Of a stretch of 64,000 nucleotides of DNA, positions 11,601 to 19,941 are shown piece by piece (positions within the stretch are counted from its first letter, which is position 1; each line of letters begins with the position of its first letter). Below the pieces are notes generated by a model. That model made no database searches and had not been told where the DNA came from. It worked only from the letters and a program-made list of their open reading frames with translations. This stretch comes from F23-D06 sp045600905 (GTDB lineage: Bacteria > Bacteroidota > Bacteroidia > Bacteroidales > WCHB1-69). The translations under genes were made by a program, and so were the position numbers. The stretch covers positions 6,508 through 70,507 of the forward strand of contig JAZRYT010000134.1 of NCBI GenBank assembly GCA_045600905.1, in the 5' to 3' direction.

Positions 11601-12422
11601 GTTCGAGGTGTTTGTACGTTTGTCGGCTCCGTAACGGTCTCGCTCTCTGAAATCGAAGTCGTCCCATTGCCAGAGGTCTTGATTTGTTTTGAAGACAGTG
11701 TTCAGTTGTCGGCCACACACACAGAAGATGGTCCGGTGTCCTATTATTGGGCTTTGGGCGACGGCTCATCGTATCACATACCCAATCCCTGGGTGTCTCC
11801 AGACCAGTCCACTTCCTATTCTGTCACAGTCACTAACCAATATGGCTGCTCGAATAGTGCTACCGGAAATATCATTAAAAGGACGGAAACTTTCCCAACA
11901 CCGTTCTCGGCCTGGTGTGACGTCTGCGAAATCGTTCAGGCGCATAGTACAACTGTTTTCTCAACCGATTATGGTTCAGGGTATCATTACCAGTGGACTC
12001 CCACACAAGATATGGACTCGCCCAATAGCCCGACATCGATTGTCCATCCGATGGAATCAACGGAGTATTTGGTCTCTGTTACGGATACTTTTGGCTGTAC
12101 ATTGACTGATACGGTGAAAATCGAAGTTGATGAACTGACCTGCGATGAACCGTATATCTTCGTGCCCAATGCCTTTTCTCCGAATGGAGACGGTAAAAAT
12201 GACGTGCTTTATGTGCGTAGCGAAATCTTGCAGGATTTCTATTTCGCAGTGTATAGCCGTTGGGGAGAAAAAGTATTCGAATGCTCCAATTTGGAAATGG
12301 GTTGGGATGGAACCTATAAGGGCAAACCCTGCCAAAACGGAGTGTATGATTATTACTTTAGTGGTACCTGCGTGGGTGGAAAAACCAAGGAACTGAAAGG
12401 GAATGTAATGCTCGTCCGATAA
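8673..12422 (+). CDS. Large secreted SBBP/PKD-repeat protein with T9SS type B (gliding-motility-associated) C-terminal domain
   Basis: 1249 residues from the ATG that begins the signal peptide MRYILFFLFIVFFSF; an in-frame ATG at 8649 would add eight residues. Residues ~25-250 resemble the N-terminal domain that precedes beta-propeller (SBBP) repeats. Several repeats follow of the type YSTYLGGS...D..V..N..VFGTTGSPDFPVTPNAF. A PKD domain with YYWNFGDGTTSTEPAPAHFY lies near residue 790, followed by Ig-like modules. The last ~85 residues (PNAFSPNGDGKND, FYFAVYSRWGEKVFE, GWDGTYKGK, GVYDYYFSG) match the CHU_C/type B signal of T9SS cargo. The product is therefore predicted to be exported through T9SS and surface-associated. 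Codon usage is less biased than in the upstream adhesin gene. No enzymatic motif was seen. Confidence 0.88.
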   Translation: MRYILFFLFIVFFSFHGFASKPHDTLSVSSAQFIPNLGQWNGNFLYKTPLSAGAVFYDSLGFVFSFLDPVALEHLHESKYNGESNADFNIKAAAYRVTFPGCNHSSFYRPSGTAYPYYFNYFTSHNPDSWRSDVPVYPAITRPSLYDGVDLNVYQYGDFLKYDFVVSPNADPSCIQMYYEGVNSLSLKSNNLVVDNGISCVLELAPVAYQINDAGDTLYVPCAYSLDKNRVSFKLGAYDKHRTLVIDPSVVFSSYSGSVADNWGYTATYDSYGNLYGGGIAFGVGYPVSFGVFQTDFCNGSGSMLTDVAISKFDATGSTLYYSTYLGGSFVDIPHSLYVNDNDELFVFGTTGSPDFPVTPNAFDTSFNYGSPVTLSTSLSFPQGSDIFVTKFSEDARQLLGSTFIGGTSNDGINVAQLLRKNYADDNRGEILVDENSNVYVVSSTYSPDFPVTPHAYDTSFCGGQDICVFKMSQDLSQLIWSTFLGGTQNDAGYSMSLGPDNSVYICGGTISEDYPVVQPALQPVFAGGVDGVVSHLSVNGDQLLHSTYFGKSGYDQAYLIKGDRNGVPHVLGQSDAEGNGWISNAQYAIPNGGQFLSKLSVGLDSVIWSTAFGTGNGGPDISPTALMVDYCNNIYMSGWGSHQLNGFGGTTGLPVTNDAFQTTTDGSDYYFLSLSDDASQLVYATYFGGAASSAREHVDGGTSRFDRKGRIYQAVCAGCGGQSSFPTTPGAYATSNGSSNCNLGVIKMDFSLPVVVADFHLPTSLCAPDTVFFQNFSQSVGNNTSYYWNFGDGTTSTEPAPAHFYAHSGYYQISLVVRDNGSCNLSDTLVKHLLVLANATDTLSPVTVCWGDFVQIGLPPSNEVTYQWSPSESLSNPALSNPYATPDQSLMYRLIASSESCVDTIYQYVQVDTLDVSLSPDTVICQGTAVSLSVTVPANCQSIEWAANPNFTSVFSRQSSIEVQPDVPTTYYVRVVRGVCTFVGSVTVSLSEIEVVPLPEVLICFEDSVQLSATHTEDGPVSYYWALGDGSSYHIPNPWVSPDQSTSYSVTVTNQYGCSNSATGNIIKRTETFPTPFSAWCDVCEIVQAHSTTVFSTDYGSGYHYQWTPTQDMDSPNSPTSIVHPMESTEYLVSVTDTFGCTLTDTVKIEVDELTCDEPYIFVPNAFSPNGDGKNDVLYVRSEILQDFYFAVYSRWGEKVFECSNLEMGWDGTYKGKPCQNGVYDYYFSGTCVGGKTKELKGNVMLVR

Positions 12423-12451
12423 AGATCTGTAAGATGTTTTTTGACAAATTA

Positions 12452-12502
12452 TAATGGATAGGAAAGAAACGTTTTTCGATAAAAAGTTTTTTCTATTCCA
12501 AT
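12452..12502 (+). terminator. Possible imperfect terminator or dyad after the type B cargo gene
   Basis: A G/A-rich arm (TGGATAGGAAAGAAAC) and a complementary T-rich arm (GTTTTTTCTATTCCA) form an imperfect dyad 30 nt after the stop codon. Pairing has a bulge, so the call is tentative. Confidence 0.35.
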
Positions 12503-12524
12503 GACAAAAATTCAATAAATTATT

Positions 12525-12532
12525 GATATTTG
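12525..12532 (+). promoter_or_regulatory. Candidate -7 box (GATATTTG)
   Basis: The sequence is a near match to TAnnTTTG followed by C, 24 nt before the ATG of the transglycosylase-like gene. There is no clear -33 element. Confidence 0.4.
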
Positions 12533-12555
12533 CGCCGTTTTTTTCAATTCTAAAA

Positions 12556-13710
12556 ATGAATACGGAAGTATCTGAAAATCAAAAAGGAAAGTCCTTTTGG
12601 AAGGCATGGAAGACACTGAAGGTGCGCTCCAAAATCTATCAAATCTTTGTACATCTTTTTGCGTTGGCAGGAGGCGCCATCATAGGTGCTTGGGGCGTGT
12701 ATCAACTCGGCTTGACCAACAACAAGGGTGGCGTAGATGAAAATAACCGTTATTTGGCTGATTATAAGACGGAAACGAAATTGACGGACTCAGCCAAAAT
12801 CTTTGAGGAAAATATTCTGAACTATTTGAATTTAGCTGCCATCAGCAAAATCTATCCGACCAACGCACATTTGATTCTGGATGCCAGCCGATATAGTGAC
12901 CGTCCTGACGGCATCAATCAGATGATTTATGCGGCCAATATGTATTTGCAGGACGACGAACGCGGCCAGCAATACCAGCAAATGGTGAAGGAACTCAAAG
13001 CTGTTTTGGATAAATATCCGTCATCCAAAAATAAGGACCATTTGATCCCCTGGATGAACGAAGAAGCTTGGCCTTCCTTGAAAATTGCCATCGTCAAAGA
13101 TAAGGAATTGATTGAGGAAGCGGCACGCCTTTCTGGCGTGGAACCTCGTCTGATTGTAGGCTGCTTGGTCGGTGAACAAATTCGTCTTTTCAATTCCAAA
13201 CGCGAAAAATACAAACAGTATCTCGGCCCGGTGAAGGTCCTATCCGTGCAATCTCAATTTTCCTTCGGCGTAAACGGCATCAAGGATTTCACGGCCCAAC
13301 AGGTGGAAAACAACCTAAAGGATTCCACTTCCGTTTTCTATATGGGTAAACAATACGAACATATCCTGGATTTCAAAACCGCCGACCATCAGAGCGAACG
13401 CTATAACCGATTGACGGATTACCATAACCACCTTTACTCCTACATCTACACGGGCTGTATTCTGCACCAGACGATGTTGCAGTGGAAACGTGCCGGTTAT
13501 GATATCTCCAATCGCCCCGATATCCTGTTCACACTTTTCAATTTGGGATTCGCCGCTTCCAAACCGGGCCCGGATCCTAAATGTGGTGGCTCCCATATCG
13601 AAGCAAATGGCCAAATCTATACTTTTGGTGTGATAGGCAACGACTTCTATTACTCTGGCGAATTGGCCAAAGAATTTCCGTTACACGCACACTCATTTGC
13701 CAATGAATAA
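12556..13710 (+). CDS. Membrane-anchored lysozyme-like (lytic transglycosylase-like) protein
   Basis: 384 residues from the ATG just downstream of a -7-like box. A basic N-terminus is followed by one membrane segment (about 30-48), placing the rest in the periplasm. Residues ~180-380 resemble the goose-lysozyme/GH23 fold: VEPRLIVGCLVGEQIRLF with a candidate catalytic Glu, then SQFSFGVNGIKDF, then a helical stretch and FTLFNLGFAASKP near the C-terminus. This is fold-level resemblance only. Binding of peptidoglycan or another glycan is an inference. The gene overlaps the following U32 gene by 8 nt, which implies translational coupling. An uncharacterised protein with a different activity remains possible. 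Confidence 0.6.
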   Translation: MNTEVSENQKGKSFWKAWKTLKVRSKIYQIFVHLFALAGGAIIGAWGVYQLGLTNNKGGVDENNRYLADYKTETKLTDSAKIFEENILNYLNLAAISKIYPTNAHLILDASRYSDRPDGINQMIYAANMYLQDDERGQQYQQMVKELKAVLDKYPSSKNKDHLIPWMNEEAWPSLKIAIVKDKELIEEAARLSGVEPRLIVGCLVGEQIRLFNSKREKYKQYLGPVKVLSVQSQFSFGVNGIKDFTAQQVENNLKDSTSVFYMGKQYEHILDFKTADHQSERYNRLTDYHNHLYSYIYTGCILHQTMLQWKRAGYDISNRPDILFTLFNLGFAASKPGPDPKCGGSHIEANGQIYTFGVIGNDFYYSGELAKEFPLHAHSFANE

Positions 13711-15529
13711 AATAGAACTGCTCGTCCCAGCAAAGAATTTGGCTTACGGACAAACAGCCATCAATCACGGCGCCGATGCGCTCTATATCGGTGCTCCTAT
13801 GTACGGCGCGCGTCAGGCTGCCGGCAATTCCGTCCAAGACTTGGAACAACTCGTCCGCTATGCCCATCTGTACGGGTCCAAAGTCTATGTCACCCTCAAC
13901 ACACTGCTCTATGATGATGAGTTGGAGGATGCCCGCCGACTGATTCAGCAATTGTATGAGATGGGTGCAGATGCGCTCATCATTCAGGATTTGGGATTGC
14001 TGAAGTTGGATTTGCCGCCCATCCGCTTTCACGCCAGTACCCAATGCCATAATGATTCTTTGGAAAGAATCCTCTTTATGGAAAAGTTGGGTATGAAACG
14101 CGCCATCCTCGCGCGCGAAATGGATGTGGAAACGATGAAGTCCATCCATCAGAACAGCTCCATAGAGTTGGAAACTTTTATTCACGGCGCACTTTGCGTC
14201 TGTTACAGCGGACAATGCTATATGAGCCGGATGACTACCGGACGAAGCGGCAATAGGGGAGAGTGCGCGCAAATCTGCCGCACCACTTTCGATCTTGTTG
14301 ATGCCAAAGGGAAAACACTGATGCACGACAAACATCTGCTCTCATTGCGCGATATGAACCGCTCCAAGTATCTGCGCGACATTATCGATGCGGGTGTCGT
14401 CTCTCTCAAAATTGAAGGCCGTCTGAAAGACGAGAATTATGTGAAAAACATAACCTCATACTATCGCCGCACGCTGGATGAGATTTTGGAAAAAGATGGC
14501 GAATATGCCGCATCGGGAAGTGGCAAAACCACCATTCTATTCAATCCTGATCCCACCAAGACCTTCAACCGCGGTTTTACTCCCTATTTTATAGACGGCA
14601 AACGCGAGAGAATAGCCTCTTTTGAAACCCCGAAAGCGATGGGCAAACGCATCGGACAACTCCGCCAGGACAAAGCAGGAAAGATTTTCTATGCGGGAAC
14701 TGAGCAGATTGTCAATGGTGATGGCTTGTGCTTTATCAACAATGACGGCGATTTGGAAGGCTTCTTGGTTAACAAAGTGGAGCGCGATAGGATTTTCCCC
14801 CATAAGCCCATATCTTCCTTCCGTCAGGTGGATGTCTATAGAAACGTGGATAAGCAATTTGAAAAATCGTTGTCCGACAAAACTGCTGACAGACGTATGT
14901 TTGTGGATATGTGTTTCAAAGAAACGAAAAACGGCTTTGTTTTGCAATTGAAAGATGAGGACGGGTGCGAAGTCGAATCGCTCGTCGAAACAGCGAAAAT
15001 TGCCGCCGAAAAGCCCGAAATGGCGGACAAACAGTTGCGCACATCTTTGACCAAGTTGGGAAATACGCCTTTCGAACTCCGCAAACTCATAGTGGAGTCG
15101 TTGCCCTACTTCCTGCAAAGCTCCGTGATAAACAAACTGCGCAATGACGCGGTGGAATTGCTGAAAGCGGAAAGAATCCGACATTTCCATCCGGAAGATA
15201 CGGAATTGAACTATCAGCCGTCCCAGGTTTTTGAAAGTGCATCTTATAAGAGAAATATCACGAACGAGCTTCATCGGGCTGTTTATGAGGAATTCAGCGC
15301 GAAGGAAATCGAATATGGATTGGATAAGACGTTGGATTTCAAGGATAAGGAATTGATGGTCTGCAAATATTGCCTCCGCTACGAATTGGGCATTTGCAGT
15401 AAGCAGACAAAACATCCCGACGTTCGCTTCCCGCTGTATTTGAAAGATGAGAAGAATCGCTTCCGTCTTGATTTTGATTGTAAGAACTGCGTGATGAAAA
15501 TAGGGAACATGGGATTAGGTAATAGGTGA
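13703..15529 (+). CDS. Peptidase U32 family protein (RlhA/TrhP-type RNA hydroxylation factor)
   Basis: 608 residues. The N-terminal U32 core has ELLVPAKNLAYGQTAINHGADALYIG, and the family signature follows: GALCVCYSGQCYMS and GRSGNRGECAQICR near residues 160-195. A DUF3656-like region (about 380-500) and further cysteines at the C-terminus (CKYCLRYELGIC, DCKNC) match the long RlhA-like subgroup. Known members act in prephenate-dependent hydroxylation of rRNA or tRNA bases rather than as proteases; which RNA is modified here cannot be read from sequence. The ATG at 13703 overlaps the upstream gene by 8 nt. The last six residues (MGLGNR) are encoded by the start of a TAGGTAA tandem repeat, which also provides the TGA stop. 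Confidence 0.85.
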   Translation: MNKIELLVPAKNLAYGQTAINHGADALYIGAPMYGARQAAGNSVQDLEQLVRYAHLYGSKVYVTLNTLLYDDELEDARRLIQQLYEMGADALIIQDLGLLKLDLPPIRFHASTQCHNDSLERILFMEKLGMKRAILAREMDVETMKSIHQNSSIELETFIHGALCVCYSGQCYMSRMTTGRSGNRGECAQICRTTFDLVDAKGKTLMHDKHLLSLRDMNRSKYLRDIIDAGVVSLKIEGRLKDENYVKNITSYYRRTLDEILEKDGEYAASGSGKTTILFNPDPTKTFNRGFTPYFIDGKRERIASFETPKAMGKRIGQLRQDKAGKIFYAGTEQIVNGDGLCFINNDGDLEGFLVNKVERDRIFPHKPISSFRQVDVYRNVDKQFEKSLSDKTADRRMFVDMCFKETKNGFVLQLKDEDGCEVESLVETAKIAAEKPEMADKQLRTSLTKLGNTPFELRKLIVESLPYFLQSSVINKLRNDAVELLKAERIRHFHPEDTELNYQPSQVFESASYKRNITNELHRAVYEEFSAKEIEYGLDKTLDFKDKELMVCKYCLRYELGICSKQTKHPDVRFPLYLKDEKNRFRLDFDCKNCVMKIGNMGLGNR

Positions 15530-15600
15530 TAGGTAATAGGTAATAGGTAATAGGTAATAGGTGATAGGTGATAGGTAATAGGTAATGGGGATTAGGTAAT
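15515..15600. repeat. Heptamer tandem repeat (unit TAGGTAA, about 12 copies)
   Basis: A 7-bp unit TAGGTAA with variants TAGGTGA and TGGGGAT runs through the 3' end of the U32 gene and on for about 70 nt. Because 7 is not a multiple of 3, TAG, TAA and TGA triplets fall in all three frames. Arrays of the same unit follow ftsW (42282) and lptD (50639). Confidence 0.95.
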
Positions 15601-15616
15601 ATCAAACTACGACGTT

Positions 15617-15673
15617 GAACCCTGGAAGGGTTCCATCGTTAGCCCCGTATAAGCGCGAAGCGCTAATGCGGGG
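15617..15673. repeat. Two adjacent short hairpins of REP-like type
   Basis: GAACCCT-GGA-AGGGTTC (15617-15633) is followed after 9 nt by a second dyad (15643-15673) with CCCCG/CGGGG outer and AGCGC-GAA-GCGCT inner arms. Paired palindromes of this appearance recur between genes in Bacteroidota genomes. No transposase is nearby. Confidence 0.6.
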
Positions 15674-15822
15674 ATGTTATACGCGGATATTATACGGGAA
15701 TAATACGCGGAATAATACGCGGATATTATACGGGAATAATACGCGAGGATAATACGCGGATGTTACACGGGAATAATACGCGGGATATTATACGGGAATA
15801 ATACGCGCGAATATTATACGGG
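15674..15822. repeat. Direct-repeat array of a ~24-bp unit with half-units
   Basis: Four units (15685-15708, 15721-15744, 15758-15781, 15783-15806) begin GGATATTATACGGG and end AATAATACGC. Two 12-13-bp half-units (15709, 15745) lie between them, and partial copies sit at both ends. Each unit has an internal TATTAT/ATAATA dyad. The array is iteron-like but contains no obvious replication genes; it lies 33 nt before the fucosidase ATG. Confidence 0.85.
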
Positions 15823-15854
15823 AGCGAGAAATAATGAATAAAAAATGATTGCCG

Positions 15855-17594
15855 ATGAAAAGAGTATGTACATTATTTTTAGGATTATTTATGGGGCTGA
15901 TTTCGTGGGCGCAAATGGTGCAGCCTACGTGGGAATCTTTGAATAATCGCCCTTATCCGCAATGGTTCTCCGATGCCAAGTTGGGAATCTTTATCCATTG
16001 GGGAATCTATTCGGTTCCTTCGTATGCCGGCCTTGAGGCTTACGGCGAGTGGTATTATCGCGGTTTGATGTTGGGCGACACCACCCGTATCAATTTCCAA
16101 AACCGCGTCTTCGGAAATGGGAATCCGAATTTCCAATATAAGGATTTCCTACCCTATTTCAAAGGCGAGCTGTTCAATGCCGATGAGTGGGCGCGACTTT
16201 TCAAAAAAGCCGGCGCGCAATATGTTCTCTTAGTGACGAAACACCACGACGGCTATTGTTTGTGGGATAGCAAGTACCAACCACAATGGAACAGTGTGAT
16301 GAGTGGCCCTAAACGCAACATCGTGGAGGAGGTGACCAATGCCGTCCGCACTGCTGGCCTTAAAATGGGCTTCTATTATTCACTGCTGGAATGGACTAAC
16401 CCGATTCACAAGTGGACCGTCGATCCGACCGATTCTATCGGATCTTATGTTGAAAATTATATGATTCCTCAATTCAAAGAGTTGGTGACAAAATACAGAC
16501 CGTCTGTGATTTTCTCGGATGGCGATTGGGATTACACCGCTGATCAGCTGCATTCTGCCGAGCTGATTTCCTGGTACTACAACATGGTGGGACAGGAGGC
16601 TGTTGTCAACGACCGCTGGGGCAATGGCGGCCAACACGGCTTCAGAACCCCGGAGTATAGCGCCGGCATTACGCTTACCGACCGCCCCTGGGCAGAGTGC
16701 CGCGGATTGGGACGCTCCTTCGGATTGAACCGCAACGAGCCTATTGAAAACTATCTCTCCTCCGATGAGCTGATTCGCCATTTTGCAAAATTGGTGGCTG
16801 CCGGCGGCGGTATGACTCTGAACGTGGGGCCGGCTGCAGACGGGCAAATTCCGCTCATCCAACAGGAACGCCTGCTCGATTTGGGCAAATGGTTGGACAT
16901 AAACGGCGAAGCAATTTATGGCTCCAGACCGTATCAGCATTTTTATGAAATGAAAGACGTTGAGGTTGCTCGCGTGGATAAGAATATTAATTTCGATTGG
17001 AAACGCAATTCGCCAGACCCAGCCATTGCCTATGACCATTTCACAGCCGAATGGGAAGGAACGCTGACAGCCGATTATCCTGAAAGATACATCTTGGAAA
17101 TGGAAACCGATGATGCTGTTGAAGTGTTGGTGAACGGCCAACAGATTATCAAGTTTGATCCTAAAGACGAAACATCATCAAAAGCCGGAACTTTTGATTT
17201 CAAGGCAGGTCATCCTTACGATATTCGTGTGCGTTTTGCGGAAGACAATATGGAGGCCGTGGCCATACTGCGTTGGAAATCGTTGTCGCAGCCGGAAGAA
17301 GTGATTCCAGCCAAAGCTTTTGGCAAGGGATTGTCGGTCCGTTACACCTGCCAACAGCCCAATATCTGCTATACGACCAAAGGCGATGTCCTCTATGCTA
17401 TAGCGTTGGATTATCCTCAAGACCAATTAGTGCTGAATATTCCAAAACCTGACCACAAACTTGTGATTACGATGTTGGGATGTGAAAAAGTCCTTCCATA
17501 CAAGTACAAAAACGGACAACTGCTCATCGACACGCGTTCAATTCAATATAAAGACATTCAAAGCACGGCGGCGTGGACGTTTAGAATACAATAA
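15855..17594 (+). CDS. Secreted GH29 alpha-L-fucosidase
   Basis: 579 residues from the ATG that opens the signal peptide MKRVCTLFLGLFMGLISWAQ; a TTG two codons earlier is the only alternative. GH29 features are WFSDAKLGIFIHWGIYSVPSY, LLVTKHHDGYCLWDS, and IFSDGDWDY, where Asp222 sits at the place of the catalytic nucleophile. GGGMTLNVGPAADGQIP is also typical. Residues ~385-485 look like a PA14-type carbohydrate-binding module (DHFTAEWEGTLTADYPERY, ILRWKS). The enzyme should release L-fucose from host or plant glycans in the periplasm or outside the cell. It is a single gene without a SusCD pair nearby. Confidence 0.92.
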   Translation: MKRVCTLFLGLFMGLISWAQMVQPTWESLNNRPYPQWFSDAKLGIFIHWGIYSVPSYAGLEAYGEWYYRGLMLGDTTRINFQNRVFGNGNPNFQYKDFLPYFKGELFNADEWARLFKKAGAQYVLLVTKHHDGYCLWDSKYQPQWNSVMSGPKRNIVEEVTNAVRTAGLKMGFYYSLLEWTNPIHKWTVDPTDSIGSYVENYMIPQFKELVTKYRPSVIFSDGDWDYTADQLHSAELISWYYNMVGQEAVVNDRWGNGGQHGFRTPEYSAGITLTDRPWAECRGLGRSFGLNRNEPIENYLSSDELIRHFAKLVAAGGGMTLNVGPAADGQIPLIQQERLLDLGKWLDINGEAIYGSRPYQHFYEMKDVEVARVDKNINFDWKRNSPDPAIAYDHFTAEWEGTLTADYPERYILEMETDDAVEVLVNGQQIIKFDPKDETSSKAGTFDFKAGHPYDIRVRFAEDNMEAVAILRWKSLSQPEEVIPAKAFGKGLSVRYTCQQPNICYTTKGDVLYAIALDYPQDQLVLNIPKPDHKLVITMLGCEKVLPYKYKNGQLLIDTRSIQYKDIQSTAAWTFRIQ

Positions 17595-17628
17595 AAAAGA
17601 GCAAGGGTACCTCCCTTGCTCTTTTTTC
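17594..17628. terminator. Bidirectional terminator between fucosidase and ferritin genes
   Basis: The 15-bp perfect stem AAAAAAGAGCAAGGG / CCCTTGCTCTTTTTT with loop TACCT has an A-run on one side and a T-run on the other. It serves the convergent genes on both strands. Confidence 0.93.
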
Positions 17629-17629
17629 G

Positions 17630-18118
17630 TTATTTTCGTTCGCCGAGTTCTTGATTGAGCAGGTACAATCCCTTGCCATCGTTGGCGAAGATTCTCAGCT
17701 TGGTGACGAGGTTTCGTGCGTTGGTCTCCTCTTCGGCCTGCTCGTTGATAAACCAATGTAGAAATTCCATCGTGCGTAGGTCGTGCTGCACATCGGCTTC
17801 ATTGTAGATGGCGTGAATGCTGTTGGTGACAAATTCCTCGTGCTCCAAGGCGGTGTTAAGCACATCCAACGGATTGTCGTACCTGCGGTTGGGCTGTTCA
17901 ATGGCCAACAGCGTTACGAGAATGTCGTTGTCTTGCATATAGCGGTAAATGCGCAATGCGTGGTCCAGCTCTTCGCGCGCCTGTACCATATACCATTGGG
18001 CGAACCCGTTAAGCCCGCGGTTGTCAAAATAATTGCTCATATCCCAATAGAGATAGGCGGAATATAATTCCTTGTTGATTTGCTCATTAAGCAGAGCGGC
18101 TACTTTTTCGTTGATCAT
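17630..18118 (-). CDS. ftnA: Bacterial non-heme ferritin
   Basis: 162 residues, the normal length for a ferritin subunit. The ferroxidase-centre pattern of four-helix ferritins is present: NKELYSAYLYWDMS, then AREELDHALRIYRYM (Glu, Glu and His ligands), ALEHEEFVTNSI, and FINEQAEEETNA. It should oxidise Fe(II) and store iron in a 24-mer in the cytoplasm, limiting Fenton chemistry. It is transcribed away from hcp, with which it shares strand, and ends in the bidirectional terminator. A GTGAACT heptamer repeat lies in its upstream region. No Fur box was recognised. Confidence 0.95.
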   Translation of the reverse strand: MINEKVAALLNEQINKELYSAYLYWDMSNYFDNRGLNGFAQWYMVQAREELDHALRIYRYMQDNDILVTLLAIEQPNRRYDNPLDVLNTALEHEEFVTNSIHAIYNEADVQHDLRTMEFLHWFINEQAEEETNARNLVTKLRIFANDGKGLYLLNQELGERK

Positions 18119-18147
18119 TTTGTTTGATTTTAAAGATTAAAAAATGG

Positions 18148-18175
18148 GTGATAGTGAACTGTGAACTGTGATCAG
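18148..18175. repeat. Heptamer tandem repeat (GTGAACT)
   Basis: Two and a half copies of a 7-bp unit lie between ferritin and hcp. It is one of the many different heptamer families found at gene junctions in this window. Confidence 0.75.
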
Positions 18176-18214
18176 AGTTGCTTTGTTGTCTGTTTGTTAT
18201 AATAGAAAAGGAAA

Positions 18215-19864
18215 TTATTGAATCCATTCGCGTAGGTCGTCATCGGCATTCGTGATTCCTGAGATGTTGAATTTTTGGACTAATGTGTCGAGAACATTGG
18301 GGGATAGGAATGCTGGTCGGGTGGGACCGAGATGGATGTTCTTGATTCCGAGTGACAGCAGGGCCAACAAGACGATGACTGCTTTCTGCTCGTACCAGGC
18401 GATGTTATAGACGATGGGAAGCTCGTTTATGTCGTTCAGACCGAGCAGGTCGCGCAATAGGATAGCTGTAAGCACCAATGAATAGGAGTCGTTGCATTGG
18501 CCAGCGTCAAGTACGCGCGGAATGCCGTTGATGTCGCCCAAGTCAAGATTGTTGTATCTGTATTTTGCGCAGCCGGCGGTGAGGATAACGCAGTCGTTGG
18601 GGAGCTTGCGCGCGAACTCTGTGTAGTATTCACGATTGCGCATACGACCGTCGCATCCTGCCATAACCACGAATTTGCGAATATCACCGTTTAGCACAGC
18701 TTGGATGATTCTGTCGGCGAGCTGCTCCATCTGCTTGTGCGCGAAACCGCCGATGATGCTGCCTCTGTCTGTACGTGCGGGTGGCTCGCATTTTTGCGCC
18801 ATTCTGATGATGGCCGCGAAATCCTTCCTTCCGTCAGAGTCGGCGGTGATGTGCGGGCAGCCTGGGTGCCCTGCTGAGTTGGTGGTGAAGATGCGGTCGC
18901 GGTAGGCGGCGTTCTCACTGATGGGTACGATACAGTTGGACGTCATCAGGATAGGACCGTTGAAGTTTGTGAAGTCGCGGTGCTGGTGCCACCACGAACT
19001 GCCGTAGTTGCCGCGCAGGTGCGGAAAGCTTTTTAATTGCGGATAGTAGTGCGCCGGCAACATCTCTCCGTGCGTGTAGATGTCAATGCCCGCATCTACA
19101 CTTTGTTCCAATAGCATCTCCAAATCGCGAAGGTCGTGGCCGCTGACCAATATGCCGGGGCGCATGCCTACTTCCAACGATACTTCCGTAATGCAAGGGT
19201 CCCCGTAAAGAGTGGTGTTGGCCTCGTCTAACAGCGCCATTGCCTTTACACCACGTTCGCCGGTTTCCAAAACCAATCCGAAGAGTTCGTCAACCGACAT
19301 CTGCTTGGTGCTGAGGTCGGAAAGAGCACGCTGAAGGAAGGCGGCCAACTGGTAGTTGGCGAATCCGAGATTGCGGGCGTGCTCTAAGTAGGCGGCCATC
19401 CCCTTCAGCCCGTAGGTGACAAGCTCCTTTAGCGAGCGGATGTCCTCGTCACTATTTCGCTCTACACCGATTTCTTTGAAAGTGAAGTCCTTTTTATCTA
19501 TCCGAACCAACCACTCGGTTTCCGGCACGTTGGGCCATGCCACCTTCTTTTCGTAGGCCTTGTCTAACAGATAATCGCGCCAGGCAATCCCTCTTTTGAT
19601 CTTGGAGATGATGGCCTCTTCGTTAAAGTTGGCGTTGGTGATGGAGGTGAATAGGGCATCGCAGACGAAGACGTCCACCTCTTCCGGTATTTGCGCTTTG
19701 TGCTCGCGCAAAGAAGTGCTTAAAATTGAGATTCCACGGGTGAGAAACAGCAACAGGTCTAACTTCCCCGATGTCTGTGCGCTCTTCCCACACACACCAG
19801 CAATTGTACATCCGGTGCCTTTGGCTGTCTCCTGACATTGGAAACAAAACATTTGATTTTCCAT
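18215..19864 (-). CDS. hcp: Hydroxylamine reductase / hybrid-cluster (prismane) protein
   Basis: 549 residues, full length. The N-terminus has the C-x2-C-x8-C-x5-C cubane ligand pattern (MFCFQCQETAKGTGC followed by TIAGVCGK). Downstream, SGHDLRDLEMLLEQ, GNYGSSWWHQHRDF, and the hybrid-cluster cysteines in MTSNCIVP, GHPGCPHI, ILTAGCAKYRYN and DAGQCNDSY are all recognisable. The protein uses its hybrid Fe-S-O cluster in nitric-oxide or hydroxylamine reduction, typically in anaerobes under nitrosative stress. The long AT-rich upstream region holds two copies of a 13-bp word (19942 and 20008) that may be regulator sites. Confidence 0.96.
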   Translation of the reverse strand: MENQMFCFQCQETAKGTGCTIAGVCGKSAQTSGKLDLLLFLTRGISILSTSLREHKAQIPEEVDVFVCDALFTSITNANFNEEAIISKIKRGIAWRDYLLDKAYEKKVAWPNVPETEWLVRIDKKDFTFKEIGVERNSDEDIRSLKELVTYGLKGMAAYLEHARNLGFANYQLAAFLQRALSDLSTKQMSVDELFGLVLETGERGVKAMALLDEANTTLYGDPCITEVSLEVGMRPGILVSGHDLRDLEMLLEQSVDAGIDIYTHGEMLPAHYYPQLKSFPHLRGNYGSSWWHQHRDFTNFNGPILMTSNCIVPISENAAYRDRIFTTNSAGHPGCPHITADSDGRKDFAAIIRMAQKCEPPARTDRGSIIGGFAHKQMEQLADRIIQAVLNGDIRKFVVMAGCDGRMRNREYYTEFARKLPNDCVILTAGCAKYRYNNLDLGDINGIPRVLDAGQCNDSYSLVLTAILLRDLLGLNDINELPIVYNIAWYEQKAVIVLLALLSLGIKNIHLGPTRPAFLSPNVLDTLVQKFNISGITNADDDLREWIQ

Positions 19865-19941
19865 AACGCTTGATTTTTGTTGTTAATGTTTGATGTCCTC
19901 TTCGTTAAAAGGAAGTGCTGCAAAAAAACATCAAAAATCGT

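Larger units (their letters stand above)
15530..15854. other. Gene-free repeat zone between the U32 and fucosidase genes
   Basis: The 325 nt are almost entirely repeat-derived: heptamer array, REP-like hairpins and the 24-bp array. No ORF of note was seen, and no clean TAnnTTTG box was found in front of the fucosidase gene. Confidence 0.8.

Noticed and set aside
15674..15822. CRISPR array
   Set aside because: The units are adjacent or separated by half-units, without unique spacers of constant length, and no cas gene is nearby.
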